A DNA stretch of 35,861 nucleotides from CAZKXX01 sp964556705 (GCA_964556705.1 CAZKXX010000032.1:1-35861); one strand, 5' to 3'. Counted from the stretch's first letter, positions 9,156 through 17,494 are shown. A program made the numbers and translations. The notes: generated by a model from the letters alone, not told the origin.

Positions 9156-9775
9156 ACAGCCTGCCGTCGTCGAGATTTTCCTTCCCGCCCGTGGAAGACG
9201 AACTCGATGGTCCGCTCGGCCAGGGCGCGGTTGAGCTGGGGCTTGCCCAGCACTAGAAAGCTCATTGTGTTGAGGGTGTGGATCGCCAGGATCGCACCGG
9301 CAATCTCGCGCGCGTTACCGCGGATTTCTCCGCCCCGCACACCTTCTTCGACGAGCGAGGTCAGCAGTCCCACCCATTCGTTGTAGAGGCTGAGGTAATC
9401 AATGGCCGGATACTCCTGCGCGGGAGAAAACGGCATCCGAAAGAAAAGCCGCGAGAGATCGGGGTTCTCGCGCGTGTCGGCGAAGTCCTGGTTCAGCACT
9501 TTCACCAGCTTCTCGCGCGCCGTGTGGCCCCGTTCGAGCGCTCGCGCCATCTTCTCGCGTGACTTCTCGCAAGCCTCGCGGAAAATTTCACGGAACAAGC
9601 TCTCCTTGTTGCCGAAATGGTAGTAGAGCACCGGCTTGGTGACGCCGGCCCGCTGGCAGATTTCGCGTGTCGTGGCGGCGGCGTAGCCGGACTGGGCAAA
9701 GAGCCGGGTGGCGACAACGCGAATCCTCTCCTTGGTCGAGGCCGCCACCTCGCCGCCTTTCGGGGAGCGTTTCAT
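9152..9775 (-). CDS. TetR-family transcriptional repressor of the efflux operon
   Basis: A 207-residue TetR regulator with the N-terminal helix-turn-helix at about 20-60, including TTREICQRAGVTKPVLYYHF followed by NKESLF. The C-terminal ligand domain is diverse and its ligand is unknown. It is first in the operon and overlaps tolC, so it probably represses its own transcript until an exported compound binds. The ATG at 9775 lies at the edge of the 18-bp palindromic operator and only about 5 bases from the predicted transcription start. An in-frame GTG at 9748 (codon 10) has AAGG 7 bases upstream and would give a 198-residue protein; that start is a serious alternative. Confidence 0.93.
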   Translation of the reverse strand: MKRSPKGGEVAASTKERIRVVATRLFAQSGYAAATTREICQRAGVTKPVLYYHFGNKESLFREIFREACEKSREKMARALERGHTAREKLVKVLNQDFADTRENPDLSRLFFRMPFSPAQEYPAIDYLSLYNEWVGLLTSLVEEGVRGGEIRGNAREIAGAILAIHTLNTMSFLVLGKPQLNRALAERTIEFVFHGREGKSRRRQAV

Positions 9776-9791
9776 ACTTACCGGTAAGTAT
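9774..9791. promoter_or_regulatory. Perfect 18-bp palindromic TetR operator
   Basis: ATACTTACCGGTAAGTAT reads the same on both strands over all 18 bases. It overlaps the -10 box and predicted start of transcription of the efflux operon and touches the tetR ATG. Size, symmetry and place fit an operator for the adjacent TetR protein. Confidence 0.85.
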
Positions 9792-9815
9792 AGAAGGGGT
9801 CTTAATGAACGTCAA
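9787..9815 (-). promoter_or_regulatory. Sigma-70 promoter of tetR-tolC-adaptor-RND operon
   Basis: On the minus strand TTGACG (9815-9810) and TATACT (9792-9787) are separated by 17 bases, with five of six consensus positions in each box. The -10 box is largely inside the operator palindrome, so repressor binding would exclude RNA polymerase. Transcription should start near 9780. Confidence 0.75.
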
Positions 9816-9960
9816 GAAGAGAAATTCTGGCAGGTACTCTGATCCTGACCCGGAAATCGGGCGCATTGTCCGGCGAGGACCTCGCGCGATCCGGTGTTCC
9901 CTGAGGTATTCGGAGCGGCACCGAACAGTCGCGGCAAGTGAAAGGAGTCGAGTGACAAAC

Positions 9961-10000
9961 AGCGGGTCAGTGCGCGGCCCGAGCCCCGCACTGACCCGCT
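9961..10000 (-). terminator. Strong hairpin downstream of amtB
   Basis: A 14-bp perfect stem, AGCGGGTCAGTGCG (9961-9974) with CGCACTGACCCGCT (9987-10000), encloses a 12-base loop and starts 25 bases past the amtB stop. On the minus strand it is followed by TGTTTGT, a modest T-rich stretch. It probably ends the amtB transcript; the efflux promoter lies beyond it, reading away. Confidence 0.75.
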
Positions 10001-10025
10001 CGAAGCGCGATGCTAATCGAGAGAA

Positions 10026-11423
10026 TCAGGCGATCTCGGCGGTAGGCTGATGGCCGCGTGCCTGAACGAACCCCGGGTAAGCTTCCATCCCGTGCTCACC
10101 GACGTCGAGACCCTCGACCTCCTCTTCCTCCGAGACTCGCACGCCCAGCGTGTACTTGAGCGCGGTCCAGGCGATCAGAGTGGTGGGCGCCACCAGCGCG
10201 CCGATGGCCAGCACACCGATGGCCTGCTTGCCGAGTTGGCTCCAGCCGCCGCCGTAGAGCAGTCCGCCTTCCAGCGCGAAGAGCCCGACGGCCAGCGTGC
10301 CGAACGCTCCGTTGACCAGGTGGACGGAAACGGCGCCGACGGGATCGTCAATCCGCATCCGCTCCAGCATCATGATGCTGGGGACGACGATGAGTCCGGC
10401 GATGAGGCCGATGGCAACGGCACCCGCGGCGCTCACCGCGTTGCAGCCCGCGGTGATGGCAACGAGTCCCGCGAGCGCGCCGTTCAGCAGCATGGTGAGG
10501 TCAGGTTTGCGCAACATAGTCCACGACGCCGCCATCGCCGCCACGCAGCCGGCCGCGGCCGCCAGGTTCGTGTTGAGCGCGATCGTCGAAATGGCGCCGA
10601 AGTCCGCGGCCATCGTGGAGCCGGGGTTGAAACCGAACCACCCCAGCCACAGGATGAACGTGCCGAGTGTGGCGAACCCAAGGTTGTGACCGGGGATGAC
10701 GTTGATGCGGCCTTTCGGGCCGAACTTGCCGGCGCGCGCGCCCAGCACCAGCGTGCCCATCAAACCCGCCCAGCCGCCGACGCTGTGCACCACGGTTGAC
10801 CCGGCGAAGTCGAGGAAGCCCATTTCCGCCAGCCAGCCGCCGCCCCACACCCAGTGTCCCCCGATGGGGTAAATCACCGCCGTCAGGATCATCGAGAAGA
10901 CGATGAAGGTGATGAATTTGATGCGCTCGGCCACGACTCCGGAAACGATGGTGGCTGCGGTGGCGGCGAAAACGAGTTGGAAGAAGAATTTTGCCGCCAG
11001 CGGCACGCCGGTCCAGTTGAGCGCCGAGAAGACGCCGGCGTAGGCGTCGCCAGTGGCCGGGCTGTTATCGGCGCCCGCCAGAAACCAGCCGCTCGTGCCG
11101 AGGTACGGCGTTCCGTCGCCGAACATGATCGCGAACCCGACCGCCCAGAACGCCAGCGTGGCGATGGCGAACACAATCACGTTTTTGGCCAGGATGTTCA
11201 CCGCGTTTTTCGCGCGACAAAGTCCCGTTTCGAGCAGCGCGAAGCCGGCGTTCATCCAGAAAACCAGAAAAGCCGCGAAGAGCACCCAGATCGTGTCGAG
11301 AGCCACTTGGGTCGTGTTGAGGCCCGCGGCTTCCGCCGCCGCTTCCTCCGCCGCCAGCGGCAGGCTCGAGGCCAGCAGCGCGAGACCGGCCAGTCCCAGC
11401 CGGCGCAACCAAGATGTTCGCAA
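10026..11423 (-). CDS. amtB: Ammonium transporter (Amt/MEP/Rh family)
   Basis: A 465-residue ammonium channel of the inner membrane. It has a cleavable signal (residues 2-25, LRRLGLAGLALLASSLPLAAE) and about 11 TM helices. The family site DFAGSTVVHSVGGWAGL carries the structural Asp and first pore His, and DDPVGAVSVHLVNGAFGT carries the second pore His. The cytosolic tail has GLDVGEHGMEAYPGF, the region that binds GlnK. I chose TTG at 11423 because GGAGG (minus strand 11433-11429) lies 5 bases upstream and the signal peptide follows at once. The open frame runs back to 11621, but that extension is not family-like. No glnK gene is adjacent here, unlike many amtB loci. Confidence 0.93.
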   Translation of the reverse strand: MRTSWLRRLGLAGLALLASSLPLAAEEAAAEAAGLNTTQVALDTIWVLFAAFLVFWMNAGFALLETGLCRAKNAVNILAKNVIVFAIATLAFWAVGFAIMFGDGTPYLGTSGWFLAGADNSPATGDAYAGVFSALNWTGVPLAAKFFFQLVFAATAATIVSGVVAERIKFITFIVFSMILTAVIYPIGGHWVWGGGWLAEMGFLDFAGSTVVHSVGGWAGLMGTLVLGARAGKFGPKGRINVIPGHNLGFATLGTFILWLGWFGFNPGSTMAADFGAISTIALNTNLAAAAGCVAAMAASWTMLRKPDLTMLLNGALAGLVAITAGCNAVSAAGAVAIGLIAGLIVVPSIMMLERMRIDDPVGAVSVHLVNGAFGTLAVGLFALEGGLLYGGGWSQLGKQAIGVLAIGALVAPTTLIAWTALKYTLGVRVSEEEEVEGLDVGEHGMEAYPGFVQARGHQPTAEIA

Positions 11424-11580
11424 GGTATCCTCCAGTCTGTTTGCAGGTCCCCACGACCCACCGTGAAATGCTACAAATCCCTCTGGGGCGCTGTCCAATC
11501 GCAAATTCTTATCGCCGCGATTACGGTCTTCTTTTGAATAAGATTTCGCTATGGGAAGGATTAACGGCCGTTGCGAATTG

Positions 11581-11769
11581 CTACGCGGTTGGCGCGCCGT
11601 CTTTAGGGAGAACTTCACCACACTTCCGGCACTGGGTTCTGCGTCGCGCGTTCAGCGTTCCGCAGTGTCGGCAGGTGACGTACATCGCCCGCGCGAAGAA
11701 GCGGGTGAAGACCGCCGCGCCGCCCAGGATGGCCGCGGCGACGAGAACGTTCAGGAGCGTTTCGCCCAT
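11581..11769 (-). CDS. Small membrane-anchored zinc-ribbon protein
   Basis: A 62-residue protein with an N-terminal hydrophobic segment (about 5-26, LLNVLVAAAILGGAAVFTRF) and a C-terminal four-Cys ribbon: C33-x2-C36, then C47-x2-C50 (CRHCG and CRKCG). The design is a short anchor carrying a zinc knuckle on one face of the membrane. No homologue with a known role comes to mind. Its ATG is 6 bases after the eda stop; no clear Shine-Dalgarno is seen, so it may be translated by coupling. The Cys pairs and the tight junction argue for a real gene despite its size. Confidence 0.7.
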   Translation of the reverse strand: MGETLLNVLVAAAILGGAAVFTRFFARAMYVTCRHCGTLNARRRTQCRKCGEVLPKDGAPTA

Positions 11770-11775
11770 GGGAAT

Positions 11776-12441
11776 TCAGCGGGCGAGCGAGGCGCGCGCC
11801 GCGCGCACGGCTTCCACGAACTGGCGCGAGTTCTGCGTGATGACGTCGAGCTTTCCGGTGCGCAGCGCTTCCAGGTCCACCAGCTCGCCGCCCACCGCCA
11901 CCGCCGCCGCGCCGGCGCGGATGAATTCCGGCGTCGTCTCGAGGTTGACGCCGCCCGTCGGCATCAGCTCGATGTGCGGCAGCGGGCCCTTGAGCGCCCG
12001 GATGTATTTCGGCCCGCCCACCGGCCCGGCGGGGAAAATCTTGACGAGGTCGGCGCCCGCGGACCAGGCGTTGACGACTTCGGTGGGTGTGAGCGCGCCG
12101 ATGATGGAAGGTTTCGAGTAGCGCTGCGCGACTTCCACGACGCGCCGGTCGAGCGAAGGTGTGACGATGAACTCCGCGCCGGCCAGAACCGCCGCGCGCG
12201 CGGTCTCCGGGTCGAGAATCGTTCCGGCGCCGAGCAGGACCTTGTCCCCGAAGCGCTCGGAAACTCCTTCCAGCACGCGCAGCGCGTGCGGCACGGTCAT
12301 GGTGATTTCGGCGATGCCGATTCCGCCCGCCACGATCGCCTCCGCGGCGCGCGCCGCGTCCTCGGCCTTCGGCACGCGGACGATGGGGATGAGTCCGACC
12401 TCGCGAATCAAGCCGAGCGCTTTCTCTTTGGACCAGGACAT
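11776..12441 (-). CDS. eda: 2-dehydro-3-deoxy-6-phosphogluconate (KDPG) aldolase
   Basis: A 221-residue class I aldolase (TIM barrel) that splits KDPG into pyruvate and glyceraldehyde-3-phosphate. The Schiff-base Lys lies in GADLVKIFPAGPVGG (about residue 134 from the chosen start), the catalytic Glu in GIAEITMTVPHAL, and the phosphate loop in PTGGVNLET. Length is normal for Eda. I chose ATG 12441, which has GGAG 8 bases upstream; GTG at 12450 overlaps that site. It lies downstream of kdgK in the same direction, so the pair forms the end of a 2-keto-3-deoxygluconate route fed by uronates or by a semi-phosphorylative Entner-Doudoroff path. Confidence 0.93.
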   Translation of the reverse strand: MSWSKEKALGLIREVGLIPIVRVPKAEDAARAAEAIVAGGIGIAEITMTVPHALRVLEGVSERFGDKVLLGAGTILDPETARAAVLAGAEFIVTPSLDRRVVEVAQRYSKPSIIGALTPTEVVNAWSAGADLVKIFPAGPVGGPKYIRALKGPLPHIELMPTGGVNLETTPEFIRAGAAAVAVGGELVDLEALRTGKLDVITQNSRQFVEAVRAARASLAR

Positions 12442-12479
12442 GATTTTCACTCCGCGTCAGTTTTCGAGGCGCCTCGACG

Positions 12480-12584
12480 AAGGTTGAAGTGTGAAGGCTG
12501 AAGGATGGATTCTCTTACGACCGCAGCAGCAAGCTTCGGCCTTCATCCGCCGACTCGTCACTCGTCACCCGTCACTGATCACCG
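12480..12584. repeat. Degenerate short-period tandem tracts between eda and kdgK
   Basis: A purine-rich tract with about 8-9-base period (GAAGGTTGAAGTGTGAAGG and onwards, 12480-12507) is followed by four 7-base units, GTCACTC, GTCACCC, GTCACTG and ATCACCG, at 12557-12584. They are non-coding. Similar tracts occur at 24424-24450 and 34161-34293. Confidence 0.6.
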
Positions 12585-12587
12585 TTC

Positions 12588-13613
12588 CTACCTCGCCACG
12601 CGCAAGCTCGCTCCCTTCAGCAGATTCTTGACTTCATCGAGCGTGGCCCAGTTGAAGTCGCCGGGATTAGTGTGCTTGAGCGCGCTGAAGGCGTTGCCGT
12701 AGCGCACGCCCGCGCCGTAGTTGCCTTCGGCGAGCGTGCCGTAAATGAATCCCGCGCTGAAGGAATCGCCGCCGCCCACGCGGTCCACGATTTCCAGTTC
12801 GTATTTCACGTCGTCATAGAACTTTCCTTCCGCGTAGCAGATGGCCGTCCAGGTGTTGCGCCACACCAGCGGATTCTCGCGCAACGTGATCGCTACCGCC
12901 TTGAACTTGAACCGCTCGGCAAGCTTTTTCGCCACTTCCTTGTACGATTCGGCCGAAACCTGCGTGAAACCTTTTTCATCTGTTTTGCCCTCGGCCCGGA
13001 TGTTGAAGACGAGGCTCGTGTCCTCTTCCGTCGTGATGAGCACATCCACCAGTTCCATCAACGGCTCCTGCACGGAACGCGCTTTCTCCGGCTTCCAGAG
13101 TTTGGCGCGATAGTTCAGGTCGTAACTGACGGTCGCGCCCGCCTGCTTCGCGGCCGCGAGCGCCTCGCGCGTCACCTCCGCCACGTTGTCGCCGAGTGCC
13201 GGTGTGATGCCGCTGGTATGAAACCATCGCGCGCCTTCCATGACTTTCTTCCAGTTCACCTCGCCGGGCCGGATCTGGCTGATGGCCGAATTTGCGCGAT
13301 CGTAAAGGACGGAACTGGCGCGTGGCGCGGCGCCGAACTCGACAAAGTAGAGACCCACCCGGCTGCCGTCGGCCCACACCACGTGCGAGGTGTCCACGCC
13401 CGCCTGAAGCACGCGGTTGTGCAGCAGCCTTCCAAGCGCGTTTTTCGGCAGGCGCGAGACCCAGGTGCTTTTCAGCCCCAGCCGGGCCACGCCCACCGCG
13501 ACGTTCAGCTCCCCGCCGCCGATTTGAACGTCCAATGTCGTCGTCTGCTCCAAACGCTGGTAGTTCGGCGGCGCCAGACGGATCATCGCTTCGCCGAAAG
13601 TCACAACGTCCAT
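12588..13613 (-). CDS. kdgK: 2-dehydro-3-deoxygluconokinase (PfkB family sugar kinase)
   Basis: A 341-residue ribokinase-fold kinase predicted to phosphorylate 2-keto-3-deoxygluconate to KDPG with ATP. The N-terminal PfkB signature is IGGGELNVAVGVARLGLKS (31-49) and the C-terminal one DRVGGGDSFSAGF (277-289), with D283 as catalytic base. The KDG-kinase assignment rests mainly on the downstream KDPG aldolase gene and general similarity; another keto-sugar substrate is possible. Start ATG 13613 has GGAGGG 5-6 bases upstream and begins MDVVTFGEAM, usual for the family; the frame's earlier ATG (13640) has no such site. A TATAGT at 13660-13655 (minus strand) may be the -10 box, without a good -35. 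Confidence 0.9.
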   Translation of the reverse strand: MDVVTFGEAMIRLAPPNYQRLEQTTTLDVQIGGGELNVAVGVARLGLKSTWVSRLPKNALGRLLHNRVLQAGVDTSHVVWADGSRVGLYFVEFGAAPRASSVLYDRANSAISQIRPGEVNWKKVMEGARWFHTSGITPALGDNVAEVTREALAAAKQAGATVSYDLNYRAKLWKPEKARSVQEPLMELVDVLITTEEDTSLVFNIRAEGKTDEKGFTQVSAESYKEVAKKLAERFKFKAVAITLRENPLVWRNTWTAICYAEGKFYDDVKYELEIVDRVGGGDSFSAGFIYGTLAEGNYGAGVRYGNAFSALKHTNPGDFNWATLDEVKNLLKGASLRVAR

Positions 13614-13739
13614 AAGGCCCTCCGCAGGATGAATCTCCATGAAGGCAACGGCACACTATAGGCCCGAGGCGGCGGCAAAATCCAGACCCTTCGGGGACTC
13701 CGCGCCGCGCGCGGGCAATTTGTTCTGGAGACAGTCCGA

Positions 13740-13768
13740 TTGACAAGCGCGGCCCGGTTGAATAAGGT
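13740..13768 (+). promoter_or_regulatory. Promoter of the osmC-like/methyltransferase pair
   Basis: TTGACA (13740-13745, full consensus) is followed after 17 bases by TAAGGT (13763-13768, three of six). It lies 95 bases before the OsmC-like start, in the divergent gap with kdgK. Confidence 0.5.
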
Positions 13769-13863
13769 GGAAATTCACCGGGGCGCGACCCAACAAACCT
13801 GTTTTCAGCGGCAGACCTGACCGGACGCCGTTCGTTCGCCCGCGCGCCGCCGAGGAGGGCCGG

Positions 13864-14400
13864 ATGCCACAACGCGAAGTCGCAGCGACCGTGGAAGAAA
13901 GAATCCGCGCGGCGATTGAGCGCAATGCCAAGGCGCTGGCGCTGAAGCCTTCGATCGGCCAGGGGACGGCGGTGACTCGCGTGCGCGTGCGCGAGGGACT
14001 GACGTGCGACATCGAAGAAGGCGCGTGGATGCTGACGGCGGACATGAGCGAGAAGCACGGCGGCAACGGCGCCGGGCCCAACCCGGGCGTCTTGGGACGC
14101 GCCGCGCTGGGCAGTTGTCTCGCCATCGGCTACTCGATGTGGGCGGCGCGGCGGGGCATCCCCCTCACGTCCCTGGAAGTGGAAATTCAGGCCGACTACG
14201 ACTCGCGCGGTGAGTACGGCGTGGACGAAGTCCCGCCCGGCTATCGCGAGGTCCGTTACGTCGTCAAGGTGGAAAGTGAGGCGCCGGAAGCGGACGTCCT
14301 GCGCCTGCTCGAAGAAGCCGAAAAGCACATCCCATATCTGGACATTTTCCGCAACCCGCAGAAGGTGCGGCGGGAAGTGCAGATCCTCCGCTCAGGATGA
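13864..14400 (+). CDS. OsmC-fold protein lacking the second redox cysteine
   Basis: A 178-residue OsmC/Ohr superfamily protein. In characterised members two Cys reduce organic hydroperoxides. The first is present as C85 in AALGSCLAIGYSMWAA at the start of the central helix. At the place of the second (CPVS-like in OsmC) the protein has HIPYLDIFRNP (155-165) with no Cys; the only other Cys is C48 in EGLTCDIEEG. It may therefore not be a normal peroxidase, or may use a different partner thiol. ATG 13864 is preceded by GAGGAGGG at good spacing. The methyltransferase gene follows within 40 bases. Confidence 0.85.
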   Translation: MPQREVAATVEERIRAAIERNAKALALKPSIGQGTAVTRVRVREGLTCDIEEGAWMLTADMSEKHGGNGAGPNPGVLGRAALGSCLAIGYSMWAARRGIPLTSLEVEIQADYDSRGEYGVDEVPPGYREVRYVVKVESEAPEADVLRLLEEAEKHIPYLDIFRNPQKVRREVQILRSG

Positions 14401-14433
14401 CCATCCGGGCCGTTCTTGAGCGGCTCGGCGGGA

Positions 14434-15255
14434 ATGGTGGAAGCCAAACTTCAGAAGCGCATTCAACGTTACGGCTGGGACCGCGCGGTCGCCTGTTACG
14501 AGGATTTCTGGCGCCGACAGCTTGCCCCCGCGCACAAACGCTTGCTGGCCCTGGCGGACCTTCGCGCGGGCGAGCGCGTGCTCGACGTGGCCTGCGGCAC
14601 GGGGCTCGTCACTTTTCCCGCCGCCGAGGCCGTGGGCCCTTCGGGCGCCGTCGTGGGAACGGATATCTCGGAAAAGATGGTGGAGGCGGCGCGCGCGCTG
14701 GCGGGGAGCAACGGTTTCGCGCACGTCAACTTCGAACACCGTGACGCCGAAAATCTTCGCCTGCCCGAGGAGTCGTTCGACGTGGCGTTGTGCGCGCTGG
14801 GTTTAATGTACCTTCCCGACCCGCTGGAAGCGCTGCGGCAGATGCGGCAGGTGCTCAGGCGGGGCGGGCGCGCGGTTTGCGCCGTGTGGGGCGCGCGCAG
14901 CCGCTGCGGCTGGGCGGAAATCTTCCCCATCGTGGACGCGCGCGTCGAATCAGAAGTGTGTCCGCTGTTCTTCCGCCTGGGGACCGGCGAAGCGCTGGCG
15001 ATGACTTACGAAGCCGCGGGGTTTGCCGACATCGTGAGCGAGCGCTTGAACACGACGCTCTTATACGATTCCCCTGATGACGCCTGCGGCGCCGCGTTCG
15101 CCGGCGGGCCCGTGGCGCTTGCTTACTCACGCTTCAGCGAGCAAACGCGCGCCGAAGCGCACGCCGAATACCTCGCCTCAATCGAACCCTATCGCAACGG
15201 AAACGGTTACAACATCCCCGGAGAATTCGTCATTGTCCGCGGCTGGCGGCCGTGA
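14434..15255 (+). CDS. Class I SAM-dependent methyltransferase (UbiE/Methyltransf_11-like)
   Basis: A 273-residue soluble methyltransferase. Motif I is VLDVACGTGLVTFPAA (SAM-binding loop), the acidic motif II is GTDISEKMVEAAR, and motif III/IV appear as AENLRLPEESFDVALCALGLMYLPDP and LRRGGRAVCAVWGA. The substrate is unknown: a small molecule or quinone is likely from the fold, but no neighbour points to one. It follows the OsmC-like gene in the same direction with a short gap. ATG 14434 has GGCGGG just upstream; TTG 14416 would add six residues. Confidence 0.85.
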   Translation: MVEAKLQKRIQRYGWDRAVACYEDFWRRQLAPAHKRLLALADLRAGERVLDVACGTGLVTFPAAEAVGPSGAVVGTDISEKMVEAARALAGSNGFAHVNFEHRDAENLRLPEESFDVALCALGLMYLPDPLEALRQMRQVLRRGGRAVCAVWGARSRCGWAEIFPIVDARVESEVCPLFFRLGTGEALAMTYEAAGFADIVSERLNTTLLYDSPDDACGAAFAGGPVALAYSRFSEQTRAEAHAEYLASIEPYRNGNGYNIPGEFVIVRGWRP

Positions 15256-15274
15256 GCTGCCGAATGCGGCCCCT

Positions 15275-17362
15275 TCAGCGGTCCGAATCCATGCCGAGCT
15301 GCCAGAACAGGAATGCGTACTCTTCCGCCGAATCCTCGATGGCCTTCGAGAGCGGCTTGCCGGCGGCGTGCCCGGCGCCGACGTCGTAGCGGAGCAACAC
15401 GGGCCGGCCGGAAGTCGTTGCCGCCTGGAGCTTCGCGGCCATCTTGCACGCCTGCTGCGGCGGGACGCGCGTGTCGCCGTCGCCCGTCGTAAAGAACACC
15501 GCGGGATATTCCGTTCCCGGCTTGACCTTTTCGTAGGGCGAATATTTGTAAATGAACTTGAACTGCTCGGCGATCGAAGCATTACCGTATTCGAGCAGCG
15601 CGGGCGGATTGTTGTTCTTTTTGAAGCGGTAATAGCGAATCATGTCGAGGTCGGGATAGCCGCACAGGACGGCACGGAAAAGGTCCGGCCGCTGCGTGAG
15701 CGAAGCGCCCATCAGCAGGCCGCCGTTGCTGCGCCCTTCAATGGCCAGCCGCGAGGGGTTCGTATAGTTGTTCGAAACGAGCCATTCGGCGGCGGCGAGA
15801 AAGTCGTCGAACACGTTCTGCTTGTTTTCGAGCATCCCGGCGCGGTGCCACGCTTCGCCAAACTCGCCTCCGCCGCGTAACGTGGCCTGCGCAAAGACGC
15901 CGTCGTGCTCGGCCCAGAGCACGGCCGAAGGGCGGAACTGCGGCGTCAAGCTGACGTTAAATCCGCCGTAGCCGTAAAGCAGCGTGGGCCGCTGGCCGTC
16001 GGGCTTCAAACCTTTCTTGTGGACGAGAAAAATCGGCACGCGCGTGCCGTCCTTCGAAGTCGCCCACACTTGCTTCGTCTCAAATTGCTCGCTTTCGATG
16101 GGCACGTCGGCGCGGAACCAGAGTTCGGTCGAGCCGGTGGCCATCTGGTAAAGCCAGGTCGTTGCCGGCGTCGTGAAAGACGCGAACGTCAGCACGCCCT
16201 GCGGGCTGCTCCAGCGCCCCGTCAGCGAAGCCGAGCCGAGGCCCGGAAGGTTGACTTCGCCCTCCGGCTTGCCGTCGAGTGAGAACTTCTTGATGACGCT
16301 CGCCAGACTGTGAAGGTAGTGCACGAAGAGCTTTCCGCCGATGACCGCGAAGCTCTCGATGCTGTCTTCCGATTCGGGGACCACTTCGCGCCAATTCGCC
16401 TGCTCCGGCCGGTCGAGGTCCACGAGGAGCAGTCGGCGCTTGGGCGCGCGCCACGGCGTCAAGAGGACGAGCGCGCGGTTTCCCGCCCACTGCACGCGGA
16501 AGTTTTCATCAATCCCCGTCACGAGCGGCCGCACGGGCCCGCCCGGGCCCACGTCCTGAGTGAACAGTTCCGTCTTCCGCCAGCCGTGCTGGACCACGAT
16601 GAGCAGCGTGCGCCCGTCTTCGGAAAGTTGGGCGGAAACAAACTGGTTCGGGCCAGTACCCTCGCCGAAGATCTCTTTATCCTTCGCGGTGTCGCTCCCG
16701 AGCGCGTGGTAGTAGAGGCGGCTGCCCCGTTCGCGCGAGCGGCGGACGTAGTAGAAGCCTTTGTTTTTGGCCGCGAAAGCGACCTGCGTGTAGAGCCCTT
16801 TGGACAGGCCGTCGGTGAGGTCGCGGCGGGCCTCGACGTCGAAGATTCGGATTTCGACTTCATCCATGCCGCCCTGGCGGACGGCGTAGGCCACGAGTCT
16901 TCCGTCCCGGGATATGCTGTTGAATTCGGCGATCGTGGAAGGGTCGGTCGAAAGCTTGCGCGGGTCGATGAGGACTTCTTCCTTTCCCTGCGGCCCCTGG
17001 CGGACGGCCAGCACGGGCTGGTCTTCGCCGGCGCTGCGGCGGGTGTAGAAATAGCGTCCGCCGCGTTCCTCCGGCGCGCCCAGCCGGTCCGTGACCATCA
17101 GCTCGGTGAGGCGGTCCCGGATTGCCGCGCGCGACTTCGTCCGCTTGAGCACGGCCCGCGTGTAGGCGTTCTGCGCGTCAATCCAGGCGCGGACTTCGGG
17201 ACTTTCCAGGTCGTCGAGCCAGGGATAGGGATCCACCAGTTCGACCCCGTGAAGATTCTCGCGAAACTCCTGAACTCGCGTTTGCGGCGGCTTGAGCGTT
17301 TCCGCCAGCCCGAGCGCGGCAAGGAAACCGAGGACGATGAGAGCCGAGAGGGATCGCATCAT
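15275..17362 (-). CDS. Exported prolyl oligopeptidase (peptidase family S9A)
   Basis: A 695-residue serine peptidase with an N-terminal Sec signal (residues 1-20, LSALIVLGFLAALGLA), so probably periplasmic. The N-terminal family segment DPYPWLDDLESPEV is at 44-57, the beta-propeller spans about 80-430, and the alpha/beta-hydrolase domain follows with GYGGFN, nucleophile S545 in GRSNGGLL, D630 in GDGDTRVPP and H665 in GAGHAAGKP. It would cut short peptides after proline. It converges on the methyltransferase gene (19-base gap). SD GGAGGAG lies 10 bases before ATG 17362; a second ATG is the next codon. Confidence 0.95.
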   Translation of the reverse strand: MMRSLSALIVLGFLAALGLAETLKPPQTRVQEFRENLHGVELVDPYPWLDDLESPEVRAWIDAQNAYTRAVLKRTKSRAAIRDRLTELMVTDRLGAPEERGGRYFYTRRSAGEDQPVLAVRQGPQGKEEVLIDPRKLSTDPSTIAEFNSISRDGRLVAYAVRQGGMDEVEIRIFDVEARRDLTDGLSKGLYTQVAFAAKNKGFYYVRRSRERGSRLYYHALGSDTAKDKEIFGEGTGPNQFVSAQLSEDGRTLLIVVQHGWRKTELFTQDVGPGGPVRPLVTGIDENFRVQWAGNRALVLLTPWRAPKRRLLLVDLDRPEQANWREVVPESEDSIESFAVIGGKLFVHYLHSLASVIKKFSLDGKPEGEVNLPGLGSASLTGRWSSPQGVLTFASFTTPATTWLYQMATGSTELWFRADVPIESEQFETKQVWATSKDGTRVPIFLVHKKGLKPDGQRPTLLYGYGGFNVSLTPQFRPSAVLWAEHDGVFAQATLRGGGEFGEAWHRAGMLENKQNVFDDFLAAAEWLVSNNYTNPSRLAIEGRSNGGLLMGASLTQRPDLFRAVLCGYPDLDMIRYYRFKKNNNPPALLEYGNASIAEQFKFIYKYSPYEKVKPGTEYPAVFFTTGDGDTRVPPQQACKMAAKLQAATTSGRPVLLRYDVGAGHAAGKPLSKAIEDSAEEYAFLFWQLGMDSDR

Positions 17363-17397
17363 GGTTCAGGACTCCTCCGAAGGGCAGAAATGCAAAG

Positions 17398-17425
17398 ATT
17401 CTATAGTGACCGAGGGGGGCGTCAA
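17398..17425 (-). promoter_or_regulatory. Promoter of the prolyl oligopeptidase gene
   Basis: On the minus strand TTGACG (17425-17420) and TAGAAT (17403-17398) are 16 bases apart, five of six matches each. The gap is shared with the divergent tyrosine phenol-lyase gene, whose own -10 may be TACAAT at 17450-17455. Confidence 0.6.
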
Positions 17426-17494
17426 GGCGAATTGCCACTCCTCCGGTAGTACAATGGCTGGCCTGTTAAAGAAGAATTCCGCAGGGAGATTCCG

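Noticed and set aside
7749..9386. 545-codon open frame on the plus strand
   Set aside because: Antisense shadow of tolC and part of tetR in high-GC DNA; no motif or ribosome-binding site.
11424..11580. Sigma-54 type promoter or NtrC sites ahead of amtB
   Set aside because: I looked for GG-N10-GC elements and found none convincing; nitrogen control cannot be claimed from this sequence.
12976..14328. 450-codon minus-strand frame across kdgK and the OsmC-like gene
   Set aside because: It spans two real genes and their promoter gap, and the translation is low-complexity Arg/Gly-rich.
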